From positions 1,223,837-1,287,836 of the forward strand of contig NZ_SEUI01000001.1 of assembly GCF_008370255.1 (NCBI RefSeq): 64,000 bases of DNA, in the 5' to 3' direction. This document shows, piece by piece, positions 1 through 7,720 of this stretch (position 1 is the first letter of the stretch; each line of letters starts with the position of its first letter). A program made the translations under genes and the position numbers. The notes under the pieces were generated by a model. It had not been told where the DNA came from, did not search any database, and was given only the letters and a program-made list of their open reading frames with translations. The stretch comes from Pseudoalteromonas sp. FUC4 (GTDB lineage: Bacteria > Pseudomonadota > Gammaproteobacteria > Enterobacterales > Alteromonadaceae).

Positions 1-1886
1 CCCGATGCATCTTCAGAGCCAACACCGCCACTTAAACCGCTATAGATACTTACACCATTTAATGTGTCGTAATCGCGGTACGCATATTCATTACCCTCTA
101 AAATACGGTATTCGTCAGTACGTATTTCAGCACCCATCGCTAACGAATAATCATCAAAGTTTTGCGTAAAATCAATATTGATTGTTTGCAGTGATAATTC
201 CATGCCGTAAGCGTACGCTTCACGTGGAATAGTTGTACGAATATCAGCTGCACTTAAACCTTGGTCATAGCGTAAAAAGTTAGCGTATGAGGCATTGATA
301 GTGTCACTTGTAGTGTAATCAATGCTGTTCTCGCCATAGGTGTAAGATAAATCAAGGCTTGCATCGTTATCAAATTCAGTTTTATAACCAAAGTTGTACG
401 AGATATCGTCGATAGTTGTGTTGATTTTTGGTAAGAAACCTAGCGGAATCGTCGCATCGTTATCTTGTAGTACTGGGTTACCGCCTGCATTTGCATTATG
501 ACGGAAAAATGCAGCCGACTCATTTTCACGTGTTGAGTAAGTAATAAAGCCGTAAAGCTCGCCATCACCTAACTCGTAACCGGTATTAATTGTTAGACCA
601 AATTGCTGCGAATCAGCATCACCAATTCTAAAGGTGTCACGATCGGCTGTCAGCTCACGCGGATCGCCAGCCAGTAAAGTTCCGTCACTTAGTTCTGTAC
701 AACCATAAAACTGACAAGATCCATGTAAACCAGCACGGTTAGTCGGTGCACGGTCACGGTAATTGATAGTTGTATTTAAATAACCGTCATCACCTAGCGC
801 AAAGCCTTTATTAAAATCAAGGTTAATGGTTTCGCCATCGCCTTCAGAATATTGACCGTAGTTAATAGCCGCTTTACCGCCTTCGCTTCCATCTTTAAGT
901 ACAATATTAATAACACCAGCAATTGCATCAGAACCATACTGAGCAGCTGCGCCATCACGTAATACTTCAATGCGTTTAATTGCAGAGGCTGGAATTGCAT
1001 TCATATCAGTACCTGCGGTGCCACGGCCAACAGAGCCATTAATATGAATAATACTTGCTTGGTGACGACGTTTGCCGTTAATTAACACCAATGTTTGATC
1101 AGGACCTAAACCACGAAGTGTTGCAGGTCTTAAAGCATCAGTACCATCACTGATTGCAGAGCTTGAAAAATTAAATGAAGGGGCTATAGACTGAAGCATA
1201 CGGCCAACTTCTGTTTGGCCTGTATTTTCAAGCGCTTCTGCACTTAGGATATCTACTGGAACGGGTAAATCTTCAACTGAACGCCCTGCTACTCGGCTAC
1301 CGACAATAGCAATTTTTTCAATTTTTTCTTGCGCGACTTCTTCTGCTGCGTTTACACCTTGCGAATTTACTGCAAGTAAAGCTGGTAATACTGCTGCACT
1401 GACCGCTGAAAGCTTCATCATGTTGTTATCATTCCTGTTGATTTGTTTGAGTTTTATACTCAGTAAACCATTTTGATCAACAACCGCATCGAGCTCAGTT
1501 CCACCTAGCAATGCCTCTAGAGCATCTAACTGAGTGTAAAATCCATAAACTGAATTTGCATCATATTGCTTTGCCAACTCATAAGAAAACACCACGGTTT
1601 GCTCTGTTTGTTTAGCATATTCAATTAAGGCTTTATCTGCTCGCTGCGCTTTTATATCAAATTGCACCATTTGCCCAGTGGTCTGTGTTGCTGCTTGTAC
1701 ACTTAAACTAAAAATAGCCGGTACAAGCACACTAAATCCACTCAATAAATGCGTTTGGTTACTGCGCAACTTATATAAACAGCTGACAAACAAGAATCCT
1801 CTATAGTTTTGTTTCTTTTTTTTAATGTTTTTTTTACGTTCAATCTTTATTGATGCAACTTTATCTAACATTAGTTTGATTTGCAT
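1..1886 (-). CDS. FecA-like TonB-dependent receptor with N-terminal STN domain (partial, C-terminus outside window)
   Basis: Outer-membrane receptor for active uptake of an iron complex or other ligand, probably also signalling to the adjacent FecR/FecI pair. The frame is open from ATG 1886 to the left edge (about 628 residues). Order: a basic start, a hydrophobic signal segment ending in VQA-A, an STN domain (about 1480-1670, with FDIKAQRADKALIEYAKQT), then a second signal-peptide-like stretch starting at ATG 1421 (MMKLSAVSAAVLPALLAV), a TonB-box-like EKIEKIAIVGSR, the plug (LRGLGPDQTLVLINGKRR, RDGAAAQYGSDAIAGVINI) and the first barrel strands. The start at 1886 lies 9 nt after the fecR stop and in the same frame. 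ATG 1421 has its own CAGGA upstream and is a possible alternative start. The family is certain; the ligand is unknown. Confidence 0.9.
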   Translation of the reverse strand, partial: MQIKLMLDKVASIKIERKKNIKKKKQNYRGFLFVSCLYKLRSNQTHLLSGFSVLVPAIFSLSVQAATQTTGQMVQFDIKAQRADKALIEYAKQTEQTVVFSYELAKQYDANSVYGFYTQLDALEALLGGTELDAVVDQNGLLSIKLKQINRNDNNMMKLSAVSAAVLPALLAVNSQGVNAAEEVAQEKIEKIAIVGSRVAGRSVEDLPVPVDILSAEALENTGQTEVGRMLQSIAPSFNFSSSAISDGTDALRPATLRGLGPDQTLVLINGKRRHQASIIHINGSVGRGTAGTDMNAIPASAIKRIEVLRDGAAAQYGSDAIAGVINIVLKDGSEGGKAAINYGQYSEGDGETINLDFNKGFALGDDGYLNTTINYRDRAPTNRAGLHGSCQFYGCTELSDGTLLAGDPRELTADRDTFRIGDADSQQFGLTINTGYELGDGELYGFITYSTRENESAAFFRHNANAGGNPVLQDNDATIPLGFLPKINTTIDDISYNFGYKTEFDNDASLDLSYTYGENSIDYTTSDTINASYANFLRYDQGLSAADIRTTIPREAYAYGMELSLQTINIDFTQNFDDYSLAMGAEIRTDEYRILEGNEYAYRDYDTLNGVSIYSGLSGGVGSEDAS

Positions 1887-1895
1887 AACGTCTAC

Positions 1896-2975
1896 TTATG
1901 ATTCTGTGTGGTGTTTTAGCGTTACTACATGCTCGCCTAAACGCTCATGATCAATCGAAAAGTTAGTTTGTAAACTTTCTAATAAACCTTCAACGTCACC
2001 GGCTTTAAATACTCCAGCCACTTTAATACTGGCAAGCTCAGCTGATGAAAGCTCAAAACGTGTAGCTGTATAGCGGCTTACTTCGTTTAAAGCATCGCTT
2101 AGCTCTTCTCCATTAAAAATAAGCATACCGTTTTGCCATGCCAAATCACGTTGTACATCGTTCATTGAAAGCTGCGTAATTGGCTTTGTAACACTTTGCT
2201 CAATAACTGCTTTTTCGCCTGAGGTAACAATATTGGCATTAATTTGACGAATTTTTTTCGTGCTATTATCTGCACGTTGATAATCTTTAAAGTCATTTGC
2301 ATCAACCGCTACACTTGGGTCAGTGATCATCACTTTGCCTTCAGTAACCACCAGTTCTAAATCTGACGAAGTATTGCGTTGTACATTAAATACCGTGCCA
2401 AGCGCGGTAAAACTTTTATCACCAGCCATGACACTAAATGGACGCGTGGCATCTTTTGCTACATTAAAGCGCCCTTCTCCACGACTAAGTAATAACTGCC
2501 TGCGGCCTTTACTATAAGCAACTTCTAGTAAGCTATTAGTATTAAGCTGCACTATGGTGCCGTCTGGCAACACATACGTAGCTTGCTCGCCTACTTTTGT
2601 TTTGTAAATTTTGGTGTAATTAACTTTTGCAAGCTCTTGGTTGTAGCCATTTTCTAAGTTAATTAATAAGTAGCTGCATACCATTAACGCTGCAAACAAA
2701 CTCGCTGCAATTGAGTAAGAAATCACCCACTTGTTTTTTGATGTTTTAGTATTGTTGCGCTGAGGAAATAAATGACTTAATTCGTTTAATACTGAAAGCT
2801 CATCCCAAAGCTGAGCAAGCTCATATATAGAGTCTTGATGTGCGGTACTTTGCATCATCCATAATTTAAATTGCTCTTTTTCATCATCTGTCAAACCACG
2901 ATCAATCGCGCTTATCCAATTACATGACTTTTCTAAGATTAAATCTTTTGAATTAAATTGATGAACATTACTCAT
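1896..2975 (-). CDS. fecR: FecR-type anti-sigma factor / sigma regulator
   Basis: Inner-membrane protein that relays a receptor signal from the periplasm to an ECF sigma factor. The 359 residues show the FecR N-terminal cytoplasmic helix bundle (residues 10-65), one membrane segment (about 83-106), a periplasmic FecR domain (VLPDGTIVQLNTNSLLEVAY, then GEGRFNVAKDATRPFSV and ALGTVFNVQ), and a C-terminal STN-like/DUF4974 region (LAWQNGMLIFNGEELSDALN) that would contact the STN domain of the receptor. The start ATG overlaps the end of the sigma gene by 4 nt and the receptor start follows 9 nt after its stop, so the three are one translationally coupled operon. Confidence 0.92.
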   Translation of the reverse strand: MSNVHQFNSKDLILEKSCNWISAIDRGLTDDEKEQFKLWMMQSTAHQDSIYELAQLWDELSVLNELSHLFPQRNNTKTSKNKWVISYSIAASLFAALMVCSYLLINLENGYNQELAKVNYTKIYKTKVGEQATYVLPDGTIVQLNTNSLLEVAYSKGRRQLLLSRGEGRFNVAKDATRPFSVMAGDKSFTALGTVFNVQRNTSSDLELVVTEGKVMITDPSVAVDANDFKDYQRADNSTKKIRQINANIVTSGEKAVIEQSVTKPITQLSMNDVQRDLAWQNGMLIFNGEELSDALNEVSRYTATRFELSSAELASIKVAGVFKAGDVEGLLESLQTNFSIDHERLGEHVVTLKHHTES

Positions 2976-3538
2976 TCTGCGACCCTCTTAACTGAAATGG
3001 GGTGTGCTTGAGCTTTAGGGTTCGTTTGAGGGCTTTGCTCATGTTCACGCATGTATAACATGGTTTGTAACAATCCTTTGGCAATGTGTTTTTCAACAGT
3101 GCTTTGGCTTAACTGCATTTGGTCTGCTATCTCTTTTTGGCTCATACCGTAAACTTTTTTTAATATAAAGCATTTACGAATAGATGAGCTTAATTGCTCA
3201 GTAGCTCTACAAAAAAGTAAAAAACGCTCTTTAGATGTGTATTCGTCTTCGAGCTTCATTGATTTGAGTAATACGGGTAATTCGTTATCGTTTTCTAACG
3301 AATCATTAAATTTATTGTCCCACTTAGCTATATGGTTGAGTGCTAAATGCTTTGCTGTTTTTAGCATATAACTGCGAGTAAACTGGATGTCTTGTTTTAA
3401 ATCAGCTTCATAGCTTTTTACAAAGGTTTCTTGCACAATATCTTCTACATCGTCGGGTTGAACAATGCGCGATACAAAACGTTTGAGCTGTTTAGAAATA
3501 TCAACAAATGTTGACGTGAACTTTACTTTTTTCGTCAT
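2972..3538 (-). CDS. fecI: ECF sigma factor, FecI family
   Basis: RNA polymerase sigma factor expected to transcribe the receptor operon once released by FecR. Region 2 (FVSRIVQPDDVEDIVQETFV) and region 4 helix-turn-helix (LKKVYGMSQKEIADQMQLSQ) are clear. I chose ATG 3538 (188 aa, normal for the family) because AGGTGG lies 9 nt upstream. A longer reading to 3628 is possible in frame, but its first residues are translated from the end of the repeat at 3573-3836 and are not family-like. No promoter is evident between the repeat and the ribosome site, so transcription probably starts inside or beyond the repeat. It overlaps fecR by 4 nt. Confidence 0.9.
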   Translation of the reverse strand: MTKKVKFTSTFVDISKQLKRFVSRIVQPDDVEDIVQETFVKSYEADLKQDIQFTRSYMLKTAKHLALNHIAKWDNKFNDSLENDNELPVLLKSMKLEDEYTSKERFLLFCRATEQLSSSIRKCFILKKVYGMSQKEIADQMQLSQSTVEKHIAKGLLQTMLYMREHEQSPQTNPKAQAHPISVKRVAE

Positions 3539-3572
3539 CCTTAACATCCACCTGTTGTTATTTTTATTATTA

Positions 3573-3836
3573 GGGCGTGTTGGCCTTTCGTGGTTGAATT
3601 TGCAGCAGTACGTTTGGTATTTAGGCAAGGCAGAGCCTATGTAGTGTGGTTACTCCCCATAAATAGGTGATAACGCAGCATAAATGCCAAACATGCGCTG
3701 CCCGTTGGGTTCTTTCTAGGGACGATTAACTCTTTGTTGCTCGGTTTTGACTTAGCCCGCTAGGTTACAAACCTCGCGCCGCGATTAAATCGTACCTAGA
3801 TTGAACAAATTTCAATCCACAAAGGTCAACACGCCC
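3573..3836 (-). repeat. MITE-like element, copy A (264 bp, terminal inverted repeats)
   Basis: A non-coding block bounded by imperfect ~30-bp terminal inverted repeats beginning GGGCGTGTTGRCCTTT. Its reverse complement matches 33645-33907 at roughly 90 percent by eye over the full length. It contains internal inverted segments, for example TTAATCGTCCCTAG-type arms near 3718-3730 and 3782-3798, and a TAGGC...GCCTA hairpin near 3622-3640, so the whole element can fold strongly. If the right end is read one base longer, ATTA flanks both sides as a possible target duplication. There is no transposase, so it would be mobilised in trans. Strand is given relative to copy B. Confidence 0.85.
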
Positions 3837-3912
3837 CATTAGGTTACGAGTTTTTGATATAAAAACAAGCTCAAATGTTAATTCTGAGTTATTTAAATGC
3901 ATAGGAAGATAA

Positions 3913-4428
3913 ATGAGTAAACTTTTAGATTATATACGACTTAGTTTCTTTGCATTCGGTTTACTACTTGGGGTGCAAATTCCTGCATTTGTCAGTGACT
4001 TTGGCCAAGCATTATCAGCCCAATTAATTGAAGCTAGTAATGCCGTTGCGCCTTTTAAAAGCGACGCAGCTAAGTATTTTAACAACGATGTAAATAAGCT
4101 AATAAAACACTATCAAAATATTGATGATGAAATTGTGAATAAAGGGGGAAGTAATATCAGTACTCTTTACGAGCGACAACAAGATTTACAAATAGCCGTA
4201 AATAGGTTTGAGAAGTCTCCATATATATTTACTATCATCAGTGGCATGAGCGATATAAAGCAACAAGTATGGCAGCGATTTGAAGGTCAAATCATTTTAA
4301 AAAAAGACTCTATTATAGCCGCCATTGTTGCAGCCATAATTGTTGCCTTGCTAGCAGAGCTTACTGGCTATTTGTTTTTAACTGGAGTAAAACGCTCATT
4401 TAAACGCTTATTCACAGCTCAAAAATAG
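3913..4428 (+). CDS. DUF2937 family membrane protein
   Basis: Uncharacterised protein of 171 residues typical of the DUF2937 family in gammaproteobacteria. A hydrophobic segment near residues 10-30 and a second at about 135-160 (IAAIVAAIIVALLAELTG) flank a hydrophilic, probably periplasmic or cytoplasmic helical middle, and the C-terminus is basic. The start ATG has AGGAAG 5 nt upstream. The gene stands alone on the plus strand and its last 21 nt overlap the 3' end of the convergent LysR gene. No function can be assigned from the sequence. Confidence 0.85.
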   Translation: MSKLLDYIRLSFFAFGLLLGVQIPAFVSDFGQALSAQLIEASNAVAPFKSDAAKYFNNDVNKLIKHYQNIDDEIVNKGGSNISTLYERQQDLQIAVNRFEKSPYIFTIISGMSDIKQQVWQRFEGQIILKKDSIIAAIVAAIIVALLAELTGYLFLTGVKRSFKRLFTAQK

Positions 4429-5295
4429 TGATTTCATAAAATCATAAAATACATCAGTTTTGCGGGTTGTTAAACTATTTTGCGGACGTAAAAACCAAAC
4501 CGGTGCATCATTTTGTGCCATTACCCCAGGCATAACCTCAACCAAAATACCGTTTTTAAGATCTTCATTAATCGCTATTTTTGACTTAATAGCGATACCA
4601 TGTCCTGCAATGGCTGCTTGTGTCATATTATCGGAGTTTGAAATAGTAAAACGAGTTTTAGCATTAAAGGTATGGATTTTTTTTTGTTCATCAAAAAGCT
4701 TTAACTGGCGCTGCCATGGCAGGCAAACCCAATAATGCTCGCTCAATTGCGTTAAATTTTCAGGCATGCCGTACTTTTTTATATAGCTAGGGGCTGCACA
4801 CAGTATACGACTATTGTTTACGATTTTACGAGAAAGTAGTCCAGAGTCATTTAATTTTCCTACCCTAATTGCAACGTCTTGAGCGTCATCAACCACATTT
4901 ACAAAATGATCTGTAATTAAAAAATCAAGTTTTAGTTCAGGGTAAGCTTGCTCAAACTCATTGAGTTTAGGCATTACGTATTTTGAAAAAACCCAAGGCG
5001 GCATGGTCACTCGTAGTAAACCACTCACCGATGAGCTGCGCGCGCCAATACTATGTTCAGCATCGTGTAGAGCTTCTATTATAGCCCCCACACGCGTATA
5101 AAATATTTCACCTGCAGGAGATAACCGTACTCGCCTGCTATCTCTAAAAACAAGTACTGTTGCAAGCTCACGCTCTAGTTTACTTAAGCGATGGCTCACC
5201 GTTGCAGGCGATAAACGCTGCTCGCGGGCAGCAGCAAGCACGCCCTTATTTTCAACTACAGCTATAAATGTTTCTAAGTCGCTTAAATTATACAT
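4408..5295 (-). CDS. LysR-family transcriptional regulator
   Basis: DNA-binding regulator of 295 residues, divergent from the peroxiredoxin-dehalogenase pair and therefore probably their regulator. The N-terminal winged helix-turn-helix is standard (LSDLETFIAVVENKGVLAAA, then QRLSPATVSHRLSKLERELA). The remainder is a substrate-binding effector domain of the CrgA/DsdC-like group (LLRVTMPPWVFSKYVMPKLN, VAIRVGKLNDSGLLSRKI). I start at ATG 5295. A GTG six codons upstream is in frame but offers no better ribosome site. Its 3' end overlaps the convergent DUF2937 gene. The effector is unknown. Confidence 0.9.
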   Translation of the reverse strand: MYNLSDLETFIAVVENKGVLAAAREQRLSPATVSHRLSKLERELATVLVFRDSRRVRLSPAGEIFYTRVGAIIEALHDAEHSIGARSSSVSGLLRVTMPPWVFSKYVMPKLNEFEQAYPELKLDFLITDHFVNVVDDAQDVAIRVGKLNDSGLLSRKIVNNSRILCAAPSYIKKYGMPENLTQLSEHYWVCLPWQRQLKLFDEQKKIHTFNAKTRFTISNSDNMTQAAIAGHGIAIKSKIAINEDLKNGILVEVMPGVMAQNDAPVWFLRPQNSLTTRKTDVFYDFMKSLFLSCE

Positions 5296-5417
5296 AAAGT
5301 TGCCATTGTGCACTTTTCAATGTTTAACATTTTCGAATGAAGCTTTCAGTTTTGCAATGTTTATTTAAATATGTAAAACACTATAATTGCAAATAGTCTA
5401 ATTATTGAGGTTCAATC
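5296..5417. promoter_or_regulatory. divergent promoter region between LysR gene and peroxiredoxin gene
   Basis: A 122-bp AT-rich gap between two divergent starts, the usual place for a LysR-type operator. It contains a separated TTGCAA pair (about 5354-5359 and 5387-5392) and an AATGTTTA/TAAAACA near-palindrome in between. These are candidate T-N11-A sites only. No single arrangement is convincing by eye. Confidence 0.35.
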
Positions 5418-6068
5418 ATGAGTTTAAAAGCGCAAATAGATGCCTATAACGTACAAAAGGATGCCAAGTTACCGGCTGACGTTTTAGCATTAATGAACAC
5501 TACAAACGAAGAGCTAATTGCACAGCATATTAAAGATAACGCATTGCAAATTGGTCAAAAAGTAGAAAACTTCAACTTAGCTAATCATAACGGCGAAAAC
5601 ATTGAGCTTGCAGATTTACTAAAAAAAGGCCCGGTAATTATTAGCTTTTATCGTGGTGGCTGGTGCCCATATTGTAATTTAGAGCTAAAAGCACTTAACG
5701 ACTACTTACCGCAATTTAAAACTCAAAGTGCTCAGTTAGTCGCAATATCACCTCAACTGCCTGATGAAACTCTCTCAACCGCACAAAAAAACGACCTTGA
5801 GTTTGACGTGCTTTCAGATGTGAGCAATAAAGTAGCTGAGCAATTTGGTTTATTGTTCACACTTGATGAGCGTATTCAGGCGTTATACACACAATTTGGT
5901 ATTGATTTTGAACACTACTATGGCGATAAAAGCTTTAAATTACCGCTACCCGCTACCTATGTGATAAACCAACAAGGTGTTATTACATACGCATTTTTAA
6001 ACGAAGACTACACCCTACGCGCAGAACCTTTTGATGTTATGACAGCACTTGAATCGGAGAATAACTAA
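5418..6068 (+). CDS. peroxiredoxin-like AhpC/TSA family protein
   Basis: Thioredoxin-fold protein of 216 residues expected to reduce peroxides in the cytoplasm (no signal peptide). The active-site region reads FYRGGWCPYCNLELKALN near residues 77-94, with the peroxidatic-type Cys in a GGWCPYC arrangement, so the two cysteines are in a CxxC pattern as in the AhpC/TSA 'alkyl hydroperoxide reductase-like' subgroup rather than in classical PxxxTxxC peroxiredoxins. The start ATG follows a TGAGG-type ribosome site. Its stop overlaps the next gene start by one base (TAATG), so the two are co-translated. The divergent LysR gene is the likely regulator. Confidence 0.85.
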   Translation: MSLKAQIDAYNVQKDAKLPADVLALMNTTNEELIAQHIKDNALQIGQKVENFNLANHNGENIELADLLKKGPVIISFYRGGWCPYCNLELKALNDYLPQFKTQSAQLVAISPQLPDETLSTAQKNDLEFDVLSDVSNKVAEQFGLLFTLDERIQALYTQFGIDFEHYYGDKSFKLPLPATYVINQQGVITYAFLNEDYTLRAEPFDVMTALESENN

Positions 6069-6835
6069 TGTCTATTTTAAAATCGTTAAAAACACTTACT
6101 CTTTCACTACTTGTAGGCACAAGCCTTGTATCTGGTTATGCAGTTGCTGATGAACAAAAAGAACAAGCAAAACCTAAAGTGCTTATTTTTGATGTAAACG
6201 AAACCCTTCTTGATTTAACGTCAATGCGTACCTCTATTGGTAAAGCACTAGGCGGACGTGAAGATTTATTACCACTGTGGTTTTCAACTATGCTGCACCA
6301 TTCATTAGTAGATACTGTAAGCGGTAATTATCACGACTTTGGGCAAATCGGTGTGGCGTCACTCCTTATGGTTGCTCAAAACAACAACATTGATATTACA
6401 AGTGAACAAGCTAAAACAGCTATTGTTACGCCTCTTTTAACGCTTCCTCCACACAGCGATGTTAAAGAAGGACTGGCAAAACTCAAAGCACAGGGCTATA
6501 AGTTAGTAAGCCTTACAAATTCTTCAAACAAAGGTGTAAAGGCACAGTTTGAAAGCGCTGGTTTAATGTCTTACTTTGATGCGCGTTACAGCATTGAAGA
6601 TATTAAAATTTATAAACCAGACTTACGTGCGTATGAGTGGGTACTTAAAAAGCTAAACGTAGCACCAAATGAAGCAATGATGGTTGCAGCCCATGGCTGG
6701 GATGTTGCTGGTGCAAAAGAAGCGGGCTTACAAACCACTTTTATAGCACGCCCAGGTAAAGCACTTTATCCATTAGCTAGAAAACCAGATCACGTGGTGA
6801 AAGATTTACATGAATTAGCCGCTCTACTTAAATAA
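6068..6835 (+). CDS. exported HAD-superfamily hydrolase, haloacid dehalogenase type II-like
   Basis: HAD hydrolase of 255 residues. Motif I is IFDVNETLLD (nucleophilic Asp near residue 42), motif II is LTNSS, the conserved Lys lies in IYKPDLRAY, and a type II-like HGWDVAGAKEAG precedes the C-terminus, all as in L-2-haloacid dehalogenases. Unlike that family, it begins with a clear Sec signal (MSILKSLKTLTLSLLVGTSL, cleavage near AVA-D) and so should act in the periplasm. GGAG lies 7 nt before the start, and its ATG overlaps the peroxiredoxin stop by one base. Dehalogenase activity is inferred from family resemblance; a phosphatase role is equally possible. Confidence 0.85.
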   Translation: MSILKSLKTLTLSLLVGTSLVSGYAVADEQKEQAKPKVLIFDVNETLLDLTSMRTSIGKALGGREDLLPLWFSTMLHHSLVDTVSGNYHDFGQIGVASLLMVAQNNNIDITSEQAKTAIVTPLLTLPPHSDVKEGLAKLKAQGYKLVSLTNSSNKGVKAQFESAGLMSYFDARYSIEDIKIYKPDLRAYEWVLKKLNVAPNEAMMVAAHGWDVAGAKEAGLQTTFIARPGKALYPLARKPDHVVKDLHELAALLK

Positions 6836-6860
6836 GTATGCGCTGATGAATCAATACCCA

Positions 6861-6897
6861 AGCGGCCAATGTTAGGATGACATTGGCCGCTTTTTTA
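6861..6897 (+). terminator. Rho-independent terminator after HAD gene
   Basis: Near-perfect stem GCGGCCAATGT / ACATTGGCCGC with a 7-nt loop followed by a T run, 25 nt after the HAD stop codon. Confidence 0.9.
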
Positions 6898-7054
6898 TAA
6901 CTAACTCTAAATATGTCTTATGTATTTATTCTGATAATCAGTATGTTAAAAATTGAATGTAAACAAAGCATTTAGCCCGCTACACGTTATTTTATCTGCT
7001 AGCAATTTAGAACTCACAACGCTACTATTAAATAAATACGTGGTGGAGAACATA

Positions 7055-7663
7055 ATGAATAGTGAAAGATTAGGTGAGTTTGAGCAGTACTTTCAAATTG
7101 ATGAAAGCATAAGAGTAAATTTATTCCCCGTATCAAACGGACAAGTTCCTAAATCGCAGCTTGAGCTTGAAGACGACATTCCCCCACTGTTTAGATTAGC
7201 AAATGAAGTAAGTGAGCTTGAGCAAAGCTCGTTACGCCCACTGCGTAACTTAGGCGATATAGCACAAGAGCTAGCTACTTTTTTACAAGCGCAGTCACGT
7301 AAAATAGATTTAATAATGAGCCATATTTTGGCCTCAGAACAAGCCCAAGATAACGCAATACAATGTGATAGCTATGGCGGTGGCGGTATTCGTTTTACAT
7401 CACCTGAAGTACACTCAATTGGCCAAGCATTTAGAACTAAACTGTTTTTACATCACGAAGCATCTGCTGTGTACTGTTACACCGAAGTTGTGGCAGTAGA
7501 AAAACAAGATAATGAACATTACCAATACACTATGCTCTTTACTGCAATTAGAACCACTGACCAAGAACTTATTGTTAGAGCGAGTTTACATGCTCAAACC
7601 CGCCAACTTAAAAAACGTCAAGAACTTGATCAAAATCAAGGCGACCTAAACAGTGATAATTAG
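7055..7663 (+). CDS. PilZ-like domain protein (putative c-di-GMP-responsive)
   Basis: Cytoplasmic protein of 202 residues. The middle holds a helical region (SELEQSSLRPLRNLGDIAQE, up to QSRKIDLIMSHILA). The C-terminal half carries a PilZ-like beta domain with DSYGGGGIRF resembling the DxSxxG element and alternating strands (FRTKLFLHH, YQYTMLFTAI, ELIVRASLHAQ). I see no canonical RxxxR just before it, so c-di-GMP binding is uncertain. Start chosen at ATG 7055 because GTGGAG lies 8 nt upstream; the frame extends to 6953 but without a ribosome site. It precedes aguA by 57 nt on the same strand. Confidence 0.7.
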   Translation: MNSERLGEFEQYFQIDESIRVNLFPVSNGQVPKSQLELEDDIPPLFRLANEVSELEQSSLRPLRNLGDIAQELATFLQAQSRKIDLIMSHILASEQAQDNAIQCDSYGGGGIRFTSPEVHSIGQAFRTKLFLHHEASAVYCYTEVVAVEKQDNEHYQYTMLFTAIRTTDQELIVRASLHAQTRQLKKRQELDQNQGDLNSDN

Positions 7664-7720
7664 CTGACATCTTTATGTAAAATGCTAAACTAGCGCCATC
7701 TTAATTAGTATATAAAATCC

